Assembly: GCA_028285945.1 (NCBI GenBank)
Contig: JAPYNE010000022.1
Location: 143,180 to 207,179, forward strand
Source: Candidatus Foliamicus numerosus
GTDB lineage: Bacteria > Pseudomonadota > Gammaproteobacteria > Steroidobacterales > Foliamicaceae
Direction: 5' to 3'
Length of the DNA: 64,000 nt
Under the pieces are notes generated by a model. That model saw nothing but the letters and a program-made list of their open reading frames with translations. It had not been told where the DNA came from and did no database searches. Both the position numbers and the translations under genes were made by a program. Below, one piece after another: positions 26,112-34,764 of this stretch (the stretch's first letter is position 1; each line of letters starts with the position of its first letter).

Positions 26112-26978
26112 TTGCAGTTGATTGATATTGGGGCGAATCTGGCGGACGCTTCGTTTGACGCGGACCGCGATGAGGTGATCGAGCGCGCGGCGGCGGCGGG
26201 CGTAAGAGGCATGATCGTGACGGGGACGGGGCTGGATGAATCGGAGAGCGCGCTGGCATTGGTGGAGCGGCGTTCGGCTGTCTTGCGATGCACGGCGGGG
26301 ATTCATCCGCACTTGGCGGCGCAGTGGACGGACGCGCCGCAGGAGGCGCGCGAGCGGCTTGGCGGAGTGCTGGGCAGCAAGCTGGCGGTCGCGGCCGGCG
26401 AGTGCGGGCTGGACTACTTCCGCAATCTTTCGCCGCCGGCCGCGCAGCGAGCGGCGTTCGCGGGACAGCTCGAGCTGGCGGCGGAGCACGGCAAGCCGCT
26501 CTTTTTGCATCAGCGCGACGCGCACGACGACTTCCTCGCCATGCTGAGGGAGCACGAGGCCGCTAGGCTCGGCGGCGTGGCCCATTGCTTTACCGGAGGC
26601 CCCGGGCAAGCGGAAAGCTACCTTGGCCTGGGGCTGCATATCGGCATCACCGGCTGGGTGCTGGACGAGCGGCGCAACCACGATCTGCTCAAGGTGATTC
26701 CCCTGCTCCCGCTCGACCGCGTGCTGCTGGAAACCGACAGCCCTTACCTGCTGCCCCGCCATCCGGATGTAAAGCCGCACCGGAAACGCCGCAACGAACC
26801 TTGCTTCCTTCCCTACGTGGCGCGCGAGGTGGCGCGGCGCATGGGAATCGATGCCGAAGAACTCTTCGACGCCGCCTGCGGCAATGCGCAGGCGTTGTTC
26901 GGCTGGCCCAATGCAGAGCCAGAGCAATCGGATCAGCAAGTCGCATCGGGCCGTTCCGACAGGCAATCGCTTGGCTGA
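26112..26978 (+). CDS. tatD: TatD-family metal-dependent DNase
   Basis: Two-metal TIM-barrel nuclease with 3 prime-5 prime exonuclease activity in characterised members. The 288 residues follow E. coli TatD closely: LIDIGANLADASFDADRD, TAGIHPHLAAQW, AAGECGLDYFRN with a metal Glu, FLHQRDAHDDF with a His, GVAHCFTG with a His, and LLETDSPYLLPR with an Asp. The first motif lacks HxH, as in TatD itself rather than YcfH. The start is the TTG at 26112, placed 7 bases after GGAGAT; no ATG is available without losing the first strand. A tail of about 20 extra residues after LFGW is not conserved. Confidence 0.92.
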   Translation: MQLIDIGANLADASFDADRDEVIERAAAAGVRGMIVTGTGLDESESALALVERRSAVLRCTAGIHPHLAAQWTDAPQEARERLGGVLGSKLAVAAGECGLDYFRNLSPPAAQRAAFAGQLELAAEHGKPLFLHQRDAHDDFLAMLREHEAARLGGVAHCFTGGPGQAESYLGLGLHIGITGWVLDERRNHDLLKVIPLLPLDRVLLETDSPYLLPRHPDVKPHRKRRNEPCFLPYVAREVARRMGIDAEELFDAACGNAQALFGWPNAEPEQSDQQVASGRSDRQSLG

Positions 26979-27014
26979 CCGCTCCTAAGCCAAGGTTTAT
27001 CCGGAGGAAATCCC

Positions 27015-27659
27015 ATGAGCGATGAACTGGTCTTTTACACCAACCCGATGTCGCGCGGGCGGATCGCGCGCTGGATGCTGGAGGAGGTCGGCGCCGAATA
27101 CCGCACCGAGGTGCTGCAGTACGGCCCGGAAATGAAATCGGAGCGGTTTCTGGCGATCAATCCGATGGGCAAGGTGCCGGCAATCCGGCATGGCGAAGCG
27201 GTGGTCACCGAATCCGCAGCCATCTGCGCCTACCTCGCCGATGCGTTCCCGCAAGCGGGCCTCGCCCCGCCGCCCGGGCAGCGCGCGGCCTACTACCGCT
27301 GGCTGTTCTTCGCCGCCGGCCCGCTGGAAGCGGCAATCACGAACCGCGCGCTTGATCTCGATATTCCTCCCGAACGCGAATCAATGGTCGGCTACGGCAC
27401 CTACGAGGCCGTTGTCGATGCGCTTGAGCGCGCCGTGGGCGCCACGGAGTTCGTGGCCGGCTCAAGCTTCAGCGCAGCGGACGTCTATGTGGGCTCGCAC
27501 ATCGTGTGGGGGCTGGCATTCAAGTCGCTGAAAAACCGTCCAGCCTTCGCCGACTACTGGTCGCGGCTTGAGAACCGCCCCGCCTACCTCCGCGCCAAAG
27601 CCATCGATGAGGCGCTTGCCAGCGAATTCAATGCCGGCTCTGCCGGGGATGCGGCATGA
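27015..27659 (+). CDS. Glutathione S-transferase family protein
   Basis: A 214-residue cytoplasmic GST-like protein: thioredoxin-fold N-terminus (LVFYTNPMSRGRIARWMLEE), the cis-Pro region NPMGKVPAI, the glutathione-contact VVTESAAICAYLAD, then the helical domain with GSSFSAADVYVGSHI containing the N-capping Asp. GGAGGAAAT precedes the ATG. The Ser in NPMSRGR could be the catalytic residue. The segment RPAYLRAKAIDEAL near its C-terminus recurs at the C-terminus of the downstream DNA methyltransferase. Confidence 0.9.
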   Translation: MSDELVFYTNPMSRGRIARWMLEEVGAEYRTEVLQYGPEMKSERFLAINPMGKVPAIRHGEAVVTESAAICAYLADAFPQAGLAPPPGQRAAYYRWLFFAAGPLEAAITNRALDLDIPPERESMVGYGTYEAVVDALERAVGATEFVAGSSFSAADVYVGSHIVWGLAFKSLKNRPAFADYWSRLENRPAYLRAKAIDEALASEFNAGSAGDAA

Positions 27660-27722
27660 ATGTAGAATGCGGCTGAAGGACAAGCTGACTGGCTGATTTA
27701 GCCGCGAAAAAGGAGGTTCGTT

Positions 27723-29231
27723 ATGAGTATTCAGGCGTTGCAGACCCAAGTGCCCTTCCTGAGCCCAGTCCCGGCGAGCCCGCTGGCATCGCCGAATGGA
27801 GGGCCGGTCGGCGCGCGCTTGGATCTGAGCGCGCGTTTTCAGGAACGAATCGTTGTGAATGCGGCCCTGAGCCGCAAACTCGTTTCGTATCAAGGCAACA
27901 AGCATGTGCCCGGCTTGCGCTGGATGAAGTACAAGGAGGGATTTTCCACGGAATTGGTGGCGTCGCTTCTGGATAGCGCCCAAGGAAGCAGCGTTCTCGA
28001 CCCTTTTTCAGGCATCGGAACCACAGCGCTGACCGCCGGCGCGAAAAAAATGGCTTCAACCGGCATAGAAATCATGCCGATTGGCAATCTCGCCGCCCGA
28101 GCGATTGCTTGCGGGGCCAATGGCGTGGCGCGGGAAGCATTCGCCAAGGCGGCCTCCGGCCTGCTGAGTTACGTTTCCGGCGGCAATGAAGCGTCGGATT
28201 TCCCGCACCTTCAGATTACCGAGGGCGCGTTTTCAGCCAAAACAGAAAGAGCAATCTCCCGAGCCCGGCATTACGTCAGCCAACTCGACGATATCGACCT
28301 GAAGGCCATGCTGGAGCTTGCTTGCGTGAGCGTGCTGGAGGAGGTGAGCTACACCCGCAAGGACGGCCAGTATCTGCGCTGGGATCCGCGCTCCGGGAGA
28401 ACCGCCAGCACTCGGCTGAACAAAGGCGAAATACCGACTATGGAAGTAGCGCTCAATCGCAAAGTGCAGGAGATCACCGCTGATCTCCCCTTGATTGCGC
28501 GCCGGTTCCAAGGCGGCTCGCCGCGCTTTATCGATGGCTCCAGCTTAGAGGAATTGAGAAAACAGCCATCAGCCGCATTCGATACTGTCATTACCTCTCC
28601 GCCATACGCGAATCGCTATGACTACACACGCACTTACGCCTTGGAACTCGCTTATTTGGGATACTCCGACGCGCGCGTGAAGCAATTGCGCCAGGAGCTT
28701 CTTTCCGCAACCGTGGAAAACCGGTCAAAACGCGAGATGCTCGCGGAATCCTACTGCGGCTCCCCCCTCCCTGAAAATGCATTCAAGCTGGTCGATGAGC
28801 AGGACGCGCTCAACGAAGCGCTTGAAATCCTTAAGGCCCATGCCGGGGAGCTGGGCAATCCGCATGTCATTCGCCTGATCGAAAACTACTTCTCGGAAAT
28901 GGCGGTGATCATCCGCGAGCTGGCTAGGCTGGTCAGGCCCGGCGGCAATGTATTCATGGTGAACGATAACGTGCGCTATCACGGGGAGGAAATCCCTGTG
29001 GACCTGATTCTCTCCCATTTCGCCGAGGAAAGCGGATTCCAATGCAAAGTCATCTGGACCCTCAAACGCGGCAAAGGCAACTCCAGCCAGCAAATGGGCA
29101 GGTTCGGGCGCCAGGAAATCCGCAAATGCGTCTATCACTGGGTTCGCGCAAATGACCGACCACCTGCCTACCTGCGCGCAAGAGCGATCGACGAGGCGCT
29201 TAGGCCTAGCTCCGGAGGAGGTAGGGGGTAA
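27723..29231 (+). CDS. Solitary DNA methyltransferase (TSPPY type)
   Basis: A 502-residue SAM-dependent DNA methyltransferase. Motif I VLDPFSGIGTTALTAG lies near residue 96 and the catalytic motif IV ITSPPYANRYDY near 290, so the SAM motif comes before the catalytic one; TSPPY is typical of N4-cytosine (sometimes N6-adenine) enzymes. AAGGAGGT lies ideally before the ATG at 27723. No restriction endonuclease gene is adjacent, so it may be an orphan or the survivor of a lost system. The last residues (PAYLRARAIDEAL) copy the end of the neighbouring GST, and the stop overlaps the end of convergent thrC by 26 bases. Confidence 0.88.
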   Translation: MSIQALQTQVPFLSPVPASPLASPNGGPVGARLDLSARFQERIVVNAALSRKLVSYQGNKHVPGLRWMKYKEGFSTELVASLLDSAQGSSVLDPFSGIGTTALTAGAKKMASTGIEIMPIGNLAARAIACGANGVAREAFAKAASGLLSYVSGGNEASDFPHLQITEGAFSAKTERAISRARHYVSQLDDIDLKAMLELACVSVLEEVSYTRKDGQYLRWDPRSGRTASTRLNKGEIPTMEVALNRKVQEITADLPLIARRFQGGSPRFIDGSSLEELRKQPSAAFDTVITSPPYANRYDYTRTYALELAYLGYSDARVKQLRQELLSATVENRSKREMLAESYCGSPLPENAFKLVDEQDALNEALEILKAHAGELGNPHVIRLIENYFSEMAVIIRELARLVRPGGNVFMVNDNVRYHGEEIPVDLILSHFAEESGFQCKVIWTLKRGKGNSSQQMGRFGRQEIRKCVYHWVRANDRPPAYLRARAIDEALRPSSGGGRG

Positions 29232-30519
29232 GGGCCGCCAGATCGGGGCGGATTTCCGCGTGGCTGGAGGAGCGTGAGAGCAGTTCAGCCAACTGCGGGG
29301 GCGGTGCGACCGTTGTGCCGATTAGCGGTTCAACGACCGACTCGAACTTGGCGGGGTGGGCGGTGGCGGCCACGATCCAGTCGCCGGCCGGCGCGCCAGG
29401 CAGCGAGAGGCGCCCGTGGCAGGCATCCACCCCGGCGGCGGTGTGAGGACAAAGCACGATGCCGGACCGGTCATGTTCCTGGCGTATGCGCGCCTGGATT
29501 CGCTCGTCGCTGATGCTGACCGCAGCTAGGGCCTCCCGGATTCGCGCCACGTCGCCGCCGAAATAGTGCTGCAGGCGCTCCATGTTGCTGGGATCGCCCA
29601 CATCCATCGCGTTGGCGAGCGTTCCTATGCTTTCGCGGCCTTCGTAAAACCCTCGATCGAGGTAGTCGCCTATGGCCCGGTTGGCGTTGGTTGACATCAG
29701 AATGCGACCGATCCCGGCGCCCATTTCGCGCGCCAGCAGACAGGCGAAAGCATTGCCGAGATTGCCTGTGGGCACCACGAAATTCGTGCCTTGCGGAGCA
29801 TTCATTGCGCCCCAGGCATGGTAGGCGCTTTGCGGCAGCAGCCGTCCGAGGTTAATGCTATTGGCCGATCCCAGCCGCACCTTGCCGCGCAACCGGGCGC
29901 TGGAGAAGGCCCGCTTCACCAACCGCTGGCAATCGTCGAAAGCGCCGCTCACCGCGATCGAAAGCACATTGTCGTCCCAACAGCCGAGGTGATGCTCCTG
30001 GCGGGGCGATATCCGGCCCTTGGGAAACAGCACCACCACGCGGGTCTTGTCGCGACCGGAGAACGCCGAGGCCACGGCCGCGCCGGTATCGCCCGATGTG
30101 GCCACGAGGATAGTCAGCGGCGGCGAGGACGCCGGCTCTTCGGCCAGGACGCGCTCCAAGCAAGCCGCCAAGAAACGCGCGCCGTAATCTTTGAACGCCG
30201 CGGTGGGGCCATGAAACAGCTCCAGCAACCGCAAGCGGGCGCCATTGGGGCCGGGCGAAAGCTCCGTGAGCGGCAAAGGGCAAGCGAACGCATCACGGCA
30301 GATTTCCGGCAAGGCCTCGGCCAAAAGCGAGCCTTCAAAAAAGGGATTCAGCAAGCGCTCGGCCAGTTCCGCCGGCCCCGCGCTTTCGGCCAGCGCTTCG
30401 CGCCGGAAGCGCGGAAGCCGCTGCGGCATATACAGCCCGCCATCAGGAGCGGTTCCCGATTGAAGCACGGTCCGAAGATCGGCGTTGCCGCCGCCTCGTG
30501 TGCTGCGAAAAGCGATCAT
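29206..30519 (-). CDS. thrC: Threonine synthase
   Basis: PLP enzyme converting O-phosphohomoserine to threonine, 437 residues. N-terminal FRSTRGG and DGGLYMPQRLP are typical; the PLP-binding Lys is in TAAFKDYGARFLA, the phosphate-binding loop in ATSGDTGAA, and VPTGNLGNAFAC and TNANRAIGDYL follow. ATG 30519 was chosen since the family starts at this motif; a TTG at 30549 is also in frame. It lies 94 bp downstream of thrA on the same strand, with no homoserine kinase gene between. Confidence 0.95.
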   Translation of the reverse strand: MIAFRSTRGGGNADLRTVLQSGTAPDGGLYMPQRLPRFRREALAESAGPAELAERLLNPFFEGSLLAEALPEICRDAFACPLPLTELSPGPNGARLRLLELFHGPTAAFKDYGARFLAACLERVLAEEPASSPPLTILVATSGDTGAAVASAFSGRDKTRVVVLFPKGRISPRQEHHLGCWDDNVLSIAVSGAFDDCQRLVKRAFSSARLRGKVRLGSANSINLGRLLPQSAYHAWGAMNAPQGTNFVVPTGNLGNAFACLLAREMGAGIGRILMSTNANRAIGDYLDRGFYEGRESIGTLANAMDVGDPSNMERLQHYFGGDVARIREALAAVSISDERIQARIRQEHDRSGIVLCPHTAAGVDACHGRLSLPGAPAGDWIVAATAHPAKFESVVEPLIGTTVAPPPQLAELLSRSSSHAEIRPDLAALTPYLLRS

Positions 30520-30613
30520 CGCGCCTTCACCGCCCACCGGCGGCGGCAAATGCCATGACCGCCCGAATCACGCCGCCGGGCCGATCCGCCGCAAGACGCG
30601 GGGCCACTCGGCA

Positions 30614-33091
30614 TCAGCGCGGCGCGCCCAGCATTCGGGCCAGACGCAGAACGTCGGCAAACACTCCTCCCGCAGTCACCTCCGGGCCCGCGCCCGGCCC
30701 CTGCACCACCAAAGGGCTGTCGCTGTAGCGCGCGGTTCGGAACAGGAACATATTGCTGGTCAACTCCAAGCGAGCGAACAGATGGTCCCCGGGCAGCGAT
30801 TCCAGCCGCACCGAGGCCTGTCCTTCGCTGTTGAGCCGTCCCACGTAGCGCAGCACGCAATCCTGCTCTTCGGCCTTGCGCAAGCGTTCACGCATCTCGC
30901 CATCGTAGCGCGCCAGCCCGTCCAGAAATTCAACCACGCTGGCATCGTCGAGTTCCTCCGGCGCCAAGCTCTGCACTTCAATGTCTTCAAGCTCCATCTT
31001 AAGCCCCAGCTCGCGAGCCAGGATCAGCAGCTTGCGCGCCACATCCATGCCGCTCAAATCCTCGCGGGGATCCGGCTCGGTGTAGCCGGCTTCGCGGGCA
31101 TTGCGCACGACTGCGGAAAACTCGGTGCTGGCATCAAGCGCATTGAACAGATAGGCCAGCGTCCCGGAAAAAATGCCTTCCACGCTCAGCACCTGGTCGC
31201 CTGTGGCGATGAGGTCGCGCAGCGTTTCGATGACCGGAAGGCCGGCGCCCACGTTGGTTTCGTAGAGCAGATGCACGCCGTTTTCCCGGCGCAGTTTGTG
31301 CAGCCGCTCATAACGGCTTTGCGGGCTGCTCTGGGCGCGCTTGTTGGGGGTGACGACATGGATCCCGGCGGCAAAGAAATCCTCGTAGCGGTCGGTAATC
31401 TGCTGGCTGGCGGTGCAATCGAGAATGGCGGCATGCGGCAGGTGGTCCGGATTCACGTGCGCGCTGAAGCGCTCCAGATCCAGCGCTTCGCTGTTGGAAG
31501 CCAGCAACTCCCTCCAGCGTCCGAGATCCACGCCGCGATCGGCAAGATGCATGCGGCTGGAATTGGCGATGGCGCGGACCCGCAAATCCAGATTGAAATT
31601 CTCACGCAGGCGGTGCCCGGTCCGGGCGAGCTGGTCAAGCAGTTCGGCGCCCACGTTGCCGGCGCCAATCACGCCCAGCGAGAGCGTGGTGTGCGAAAGA
31701 TAAAAGCCGCCGTGCGCAGCCCGCAACGCCGGGGTAGCGCTCGCCGCGCTGACCACGGCCGAGATATTCCGTTCCGAAGACCCCTGGGCGATGGCGATCA
31801 CGTTGATTCCAGCCCTTCCGAGAACGCCGAAAAAGCGGCCTGCAACGCCAGGAATGCCGGCCATGCCGTCGCCGACTAAAGCCAGCACATTGACTCCGTC
31901 GTTGCGGGTCACCCGGCTGACCTGGCCCAAGCCCATTTCCTGCGCGAAGGCTTCACGGGTGACTTGCGCCGCCCGCTGCGCATGCGCTTCGGGCACAGCA
32001 AACGTAATCGAGTGCTCGGAACTGGCTTGCGTAATCAAAAGCACTGCGACCCGGGCCCTGCTGAGGGCGCTGAACAGCCGGTCGGCAGTGCCCGGCACGC
32101 CGATCATTCCCGATCCTTCCAAACTCAGCATCGAGACGTTCTCGACCATGGTGATGCCCTTGACCGGCTCGCTGGGATCGCCCCCCGGAGAGATCAGCGA
32201 GCCACGCAGTTCGGGCTTGAAACTCGACCGTATCCATACTGGAATGTTCTTGCTCACCACCGGCCCCATGGTCTGCGGATGAATCACCCGGGCCCCGAAA
32301 TAAGCCAGCTCCATGGCTTCGTTGTAGGACAACTCGCGGATGACATGCGCTTCGGGAACGCGCCCCGGATCGGCGCTCATCACGCCTTCGACATCAGTCC
32401 AGATAGTGAGCGATTCCGCATCCAGAAGAGCGGAGAAGATGGACGCGGAGAAATCGCTGCCGTTGCGCCCCAGTGTCATCTGCAGACCGCGCCCGTCGCG
32501 AGCGATGTAGCCGGTCGCAACGCGGATCGGCGCGCGGTCGTTGCCCAACAGCTGTTTCAACCGCTTCCCGGATGCCTCCCAATCCACCACAACACCGAGT
32601 TCGCCCGGCTCCACGCGCAAAACCTCGCGCGCGTCCAGCCACTTCGCCGCGCGCCCGTCCGCGCCGCCTCGCTCGTCGATCAAGGCCGCTAGCAGCCGCG
32701 CCGACCATAGCTCGCCGCAACCCGAAACCAGCGCCTCCACGCGTGGCCCCGCTGACCGGATCAGCGCCGCGGAATGCAAAACATCGGCCACATCCCGGCA
32801 CTCGCGCCGCTGCGCGTCAAGCAATCCGGCGCGCCGCCCGGCATCCTCGATCAGCTCGCCGACCGTGGCCGCGTAAGCATCCTGCAAACCCTTCAGGTCA
32901 TCCTGCCACCGCTCATCGCTGGCCACCGCATGCTCGGTCAGCGCGAACAGCGAGTTGGTCACTCCCTGCATCGCCGAAACCACCACCGCCACGCAAGGCG
33001 CTTTATCCGCCAGCACAATGCCTGCGGCGCGCTCGAAGCCCTTGGCGTCCGCCAAGCTGCTGCCCCCGAATTTATGCACTGCCCATTTCAT
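30614..33091 (-). CDS. thrA: Bifunctional aspartokinase / homoserine dehydrogenase I
   Basis: Catalyses the first and third steps from aspartate toward threonine and methionine. The 825 residues match the E. coli ThrA/MetL length. Kinase part: VHKFGGSSLAD at the N-terminus and MTLGRNGSDFSAS near 205. Two ACT-like regulatory segments lie in the middle (around VSMLSLEGSGMIGVPG and VLALVGDGMAGIPG), which suggests threonine feedback. Dehydrogenase part: LGVIGAGNVGAELLDQ for NAD(P) binding, GIFSGTLAYLFNALD and EPDPREDLSGMDVARK. It is probably the first gene of a thrA-thrC operon. No attenuator was recognised in the 147 bp upstream. Confidence 0.96.
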   Translation of the reverse strand: MKWAVHKFGGSSLADAKGFERAAGIVLADKAPCVAVVVSAMQGVTNSLFALTEHAVASDERWQDDLKGLQDAYAATVGELIEDAGRRAGLLDAQRRECRDVADVLHSAALIRSAGPRVEALVSGCGELWSARLLAALIDERGGADGRAAKWLDAREVLRVEPGELGVVVDWEASGKRLKQLLGNDRAPIRVATGYIARDGRGLQMTLGRNGSDFSASIFSALLDAESLTIWTDVEGVMSADPGRVPEAHVIRELSYNEAMELAYFGARVIHPQTMGPVVSKNIPVWIRSSFKPELRGSLISPGGDPSEPVKGITMVENVSMLSLEGSGMIGVPGTADRLFSALSRARVAVLLITQASSEHSITFAVPEAHAQRAAQVTREAFAQEMGLGQVSRVTRNDGVNVLALVGDGMAGIPGVAGRFFGVLGRAGINVIAIAQGSSERNISAVVSAASATPALRAAHGGFYLSHTTLSLGVIGAGNVGAELLDQLARTGHRLRENFNLDLRVRAIANSSRMHLADRGVDLGRWRELLASNSEALDLERFSAHVNPDHLPHAAILDCTASQQITDRYEDFFAAGIHVVTPNKRAQSSPQSRYERLHKLRRENGVHLLYETNVGAGLPVIETLRDLIATGDQVLSVEGIFSGTLAYLFNALDASTEFSAVVRNAREAGYTEPDPREDLSGMDVARKLLILARELGLKMELEDIEVQSLAPEELDDASVVEFLDGLARYDGEMRERLRKAEEQDCVLRYVGRLNSEGQASVRLESLPGDHLFARLELTSNMFLFRTARYSDSPLVVQGPGAGPEVTAGGVFADVLRLARMLGAPR

Positions 33092-33238
33092 GGGTCATAC
33101 CTTTTGCCTGCGCCCTCTCGAAGCCACTTCGCCGATTCAGCACGCCATTCTGACCGCATGCGACGGCAGCACGGCGTGGCGGATTTGGATTGGCGCGCGC
33201 TCAGCGTGAGATTCCGCCATCCCGCCATCGCCAATGCC

Positions 33239-34720
33239 TTATTTCTCGGCTGATTTTAAGTCGAACCCGATTTCAAAACTTCGATTCCATGGGAAAAATA
33301 CATTGCAGATCTCGACGCAAGGTATCGAATGCTCGCGCAGCCACTGATTGGCGGCGGCGCGAAAAGCCTGTTTCGCCCTGTCCAGCGTCCATGCGCCGGC
33401 CGCGAGCTTTTGGCGAATCACTTGCCGGTAGCCGGACTGGTAAAACGCATCGTCTGCGAGACGGGTGATCTTCAATTCCATTCCCGGGGCTGACGGACGG
33501 CCCAAAGGCGAAAGCTGGATTTGAGCGGCAACCGTGCCAAGGCTGTTGCTGGCGGTGTTCCAGGCGCCGTAAGCAACCAAGGATTCAAGATTCAGGCGCT
33601 TGAGCGCAAGATCAAGAAAATCCGGGTCGCCGCCATTGGCGTATGCAAGGTCCGCAATGGCGATGGGCAGGCCATGATCTTGCCACTGGGCCAATTCCTC
33701 CACCCAGGCGGGGCGGATCGGGTTTTTCCGCTCCAGCGCTTTGGGGATGGCCCAATCGCCCTGGGGCTGGTTGGCGGTGTGAATGCCCAGCACCAGGTCC
33801 GCGTTCTCTATATCAGGGGCGACCTTGGCGCCCGCCGCCCGTAATTGGCTGTTCACGGCAATGCCGATTGGCTGGTCCTCATAGCGGGGAATGATCGTTT
33901 CGGCATCCCTGGGATGATGCCAACTGAGATAGACATTACGGGCGGGACGCTTTTCCAAATGCGAGATCGTCCGGGCTGTGAGCGTCCATGCGACTTCGTC
34001 CGCGCCGGAGCGTATTTCCACGCGGCGGCGCAGGTTGTTGTTGTTGACCCTTTGCCGGAGCGCACGGGCCTCGGCGATATTGAATCCATAAGGCGCATTG
34101 TCGTCCTGAGGGAGAACAAGGTGCTGCACGGTGCCGTCCTTCGCCAATTCCAGCATGCCCCGGGCGATCCCGGCATTGCGCGAGCGCGTCGCCAGATAGT
34201 CATCCCGGATATCCGCCGGGATGCTTGATTTTGCTTCTTGCGACAGGCGCAAGTCGTTTTCATCGCCATGAACGCTATGCTTGTCGGCATGGTACGACCA
34301 TTTCCAGATCCGCTCGCCGTATGAACTCCAGTATTCCTTCTCCTCCTCATCCATATTGCTGTTCGAAATTCGCATAGTCGCCAAAAAGCCGCAGATCGGC
34401 TTTGAGGGGCACCTCCTCTTGAGCGTCTTCAGGAGACCGGCGCGAGCCAGCAAACTGCCCTCGGAATCTGTGGAAATCCTGCTTGCTACAAGGCCTCCGT
34501 AAATAAGCGTGTCCAAGGACAGCACAAAACCATCAACCCCGTCCGCTTGATCCAGCAGCCAATCCCTGATTCCATCCCGGTCGGCGGCCTCCCGGAAATA
34601 ACCGAGCATGGAGATGGGCGGCAGCGCTATATCCCATTCCGCGAGTTTTGCGAGATGCTTTAACTGGCTGCGCACCACAGGCCGTCCGTCAACCGGCAGC
34701 ACCAGCAGTTTTTTGTTCAT
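33239..34720 (-). CDS. DUF4127 family protein
   Basis: A 493-residue protein of unknown biochemical function belonging to the DUF4127 family. The N-terminus LLVLPVDGRPVVRSQ matches the family opening (a Pro-x-Asp-x-Arg-Pro motif), and DGFVLSLDTLIYGGLVASR, FLATMRISNS and PQDDNAPYG follow. There is no signal peptide, so it should act in the cytoplasm. It is the last gene of the sugar operon, 44 bp after the ABC ATPase. Family members are often found in carbohydrate clusters; a role in sugar processing is inferred from context only. Confidence 0.8.
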   Translation of the reverse strand: MNKKLLVLPVDGRPVVRSQLKHLAKLAEWDIALPPISMLGYFREAADRDGIRDWLLDQADGVDGFVLSLDTLIYGGLVASRISTDSEGSLLARAGLLKTLKRRCPSKPICGFLATMRISNSNMDEEEKEYWSSYGERIWKWSYHADKHSVHGDENDLRLSQEAKSSIPADIRDDYLATRSRNAGIARGMLELAKDGTVQHLVLPQDDNAPYGFNIAEARALRQRVNNNNLRRRVEIRSGADEVAWTLTARTISHLEKRPARNVYLSWHHPRDAETIIPRYEDQPIGIAVNSQLRAAGAKVAPDIENADLVLGIHTANQPQGDWAIPKALERKNPIRPAWVEELAQWQDHGLPIAIADLAYANGGDPDFLDLALKRLNLESLVAYGAWNTASNSLGTVAAQIQLSPLGRPSAPGMELKITRLADDAFYQSGYRQVIRQKLAAGAWTLDRAKQAFRAAANQWLREHSIPCVEICNVFFPWNRSFEIGFDLKSAEK

Positions 34721-34764
34721 TCCAGTTCTTCAGCCAGCGAAAGCCTGATCCGCATCGTCGGCGG

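Noticed and set aside
33092-33238. Threonine attenuator or riboswitch before thrA
   Set aside because: No leader peptide rich in Thr/Ile codons and no terminator-antiterminator pair could be recognised.
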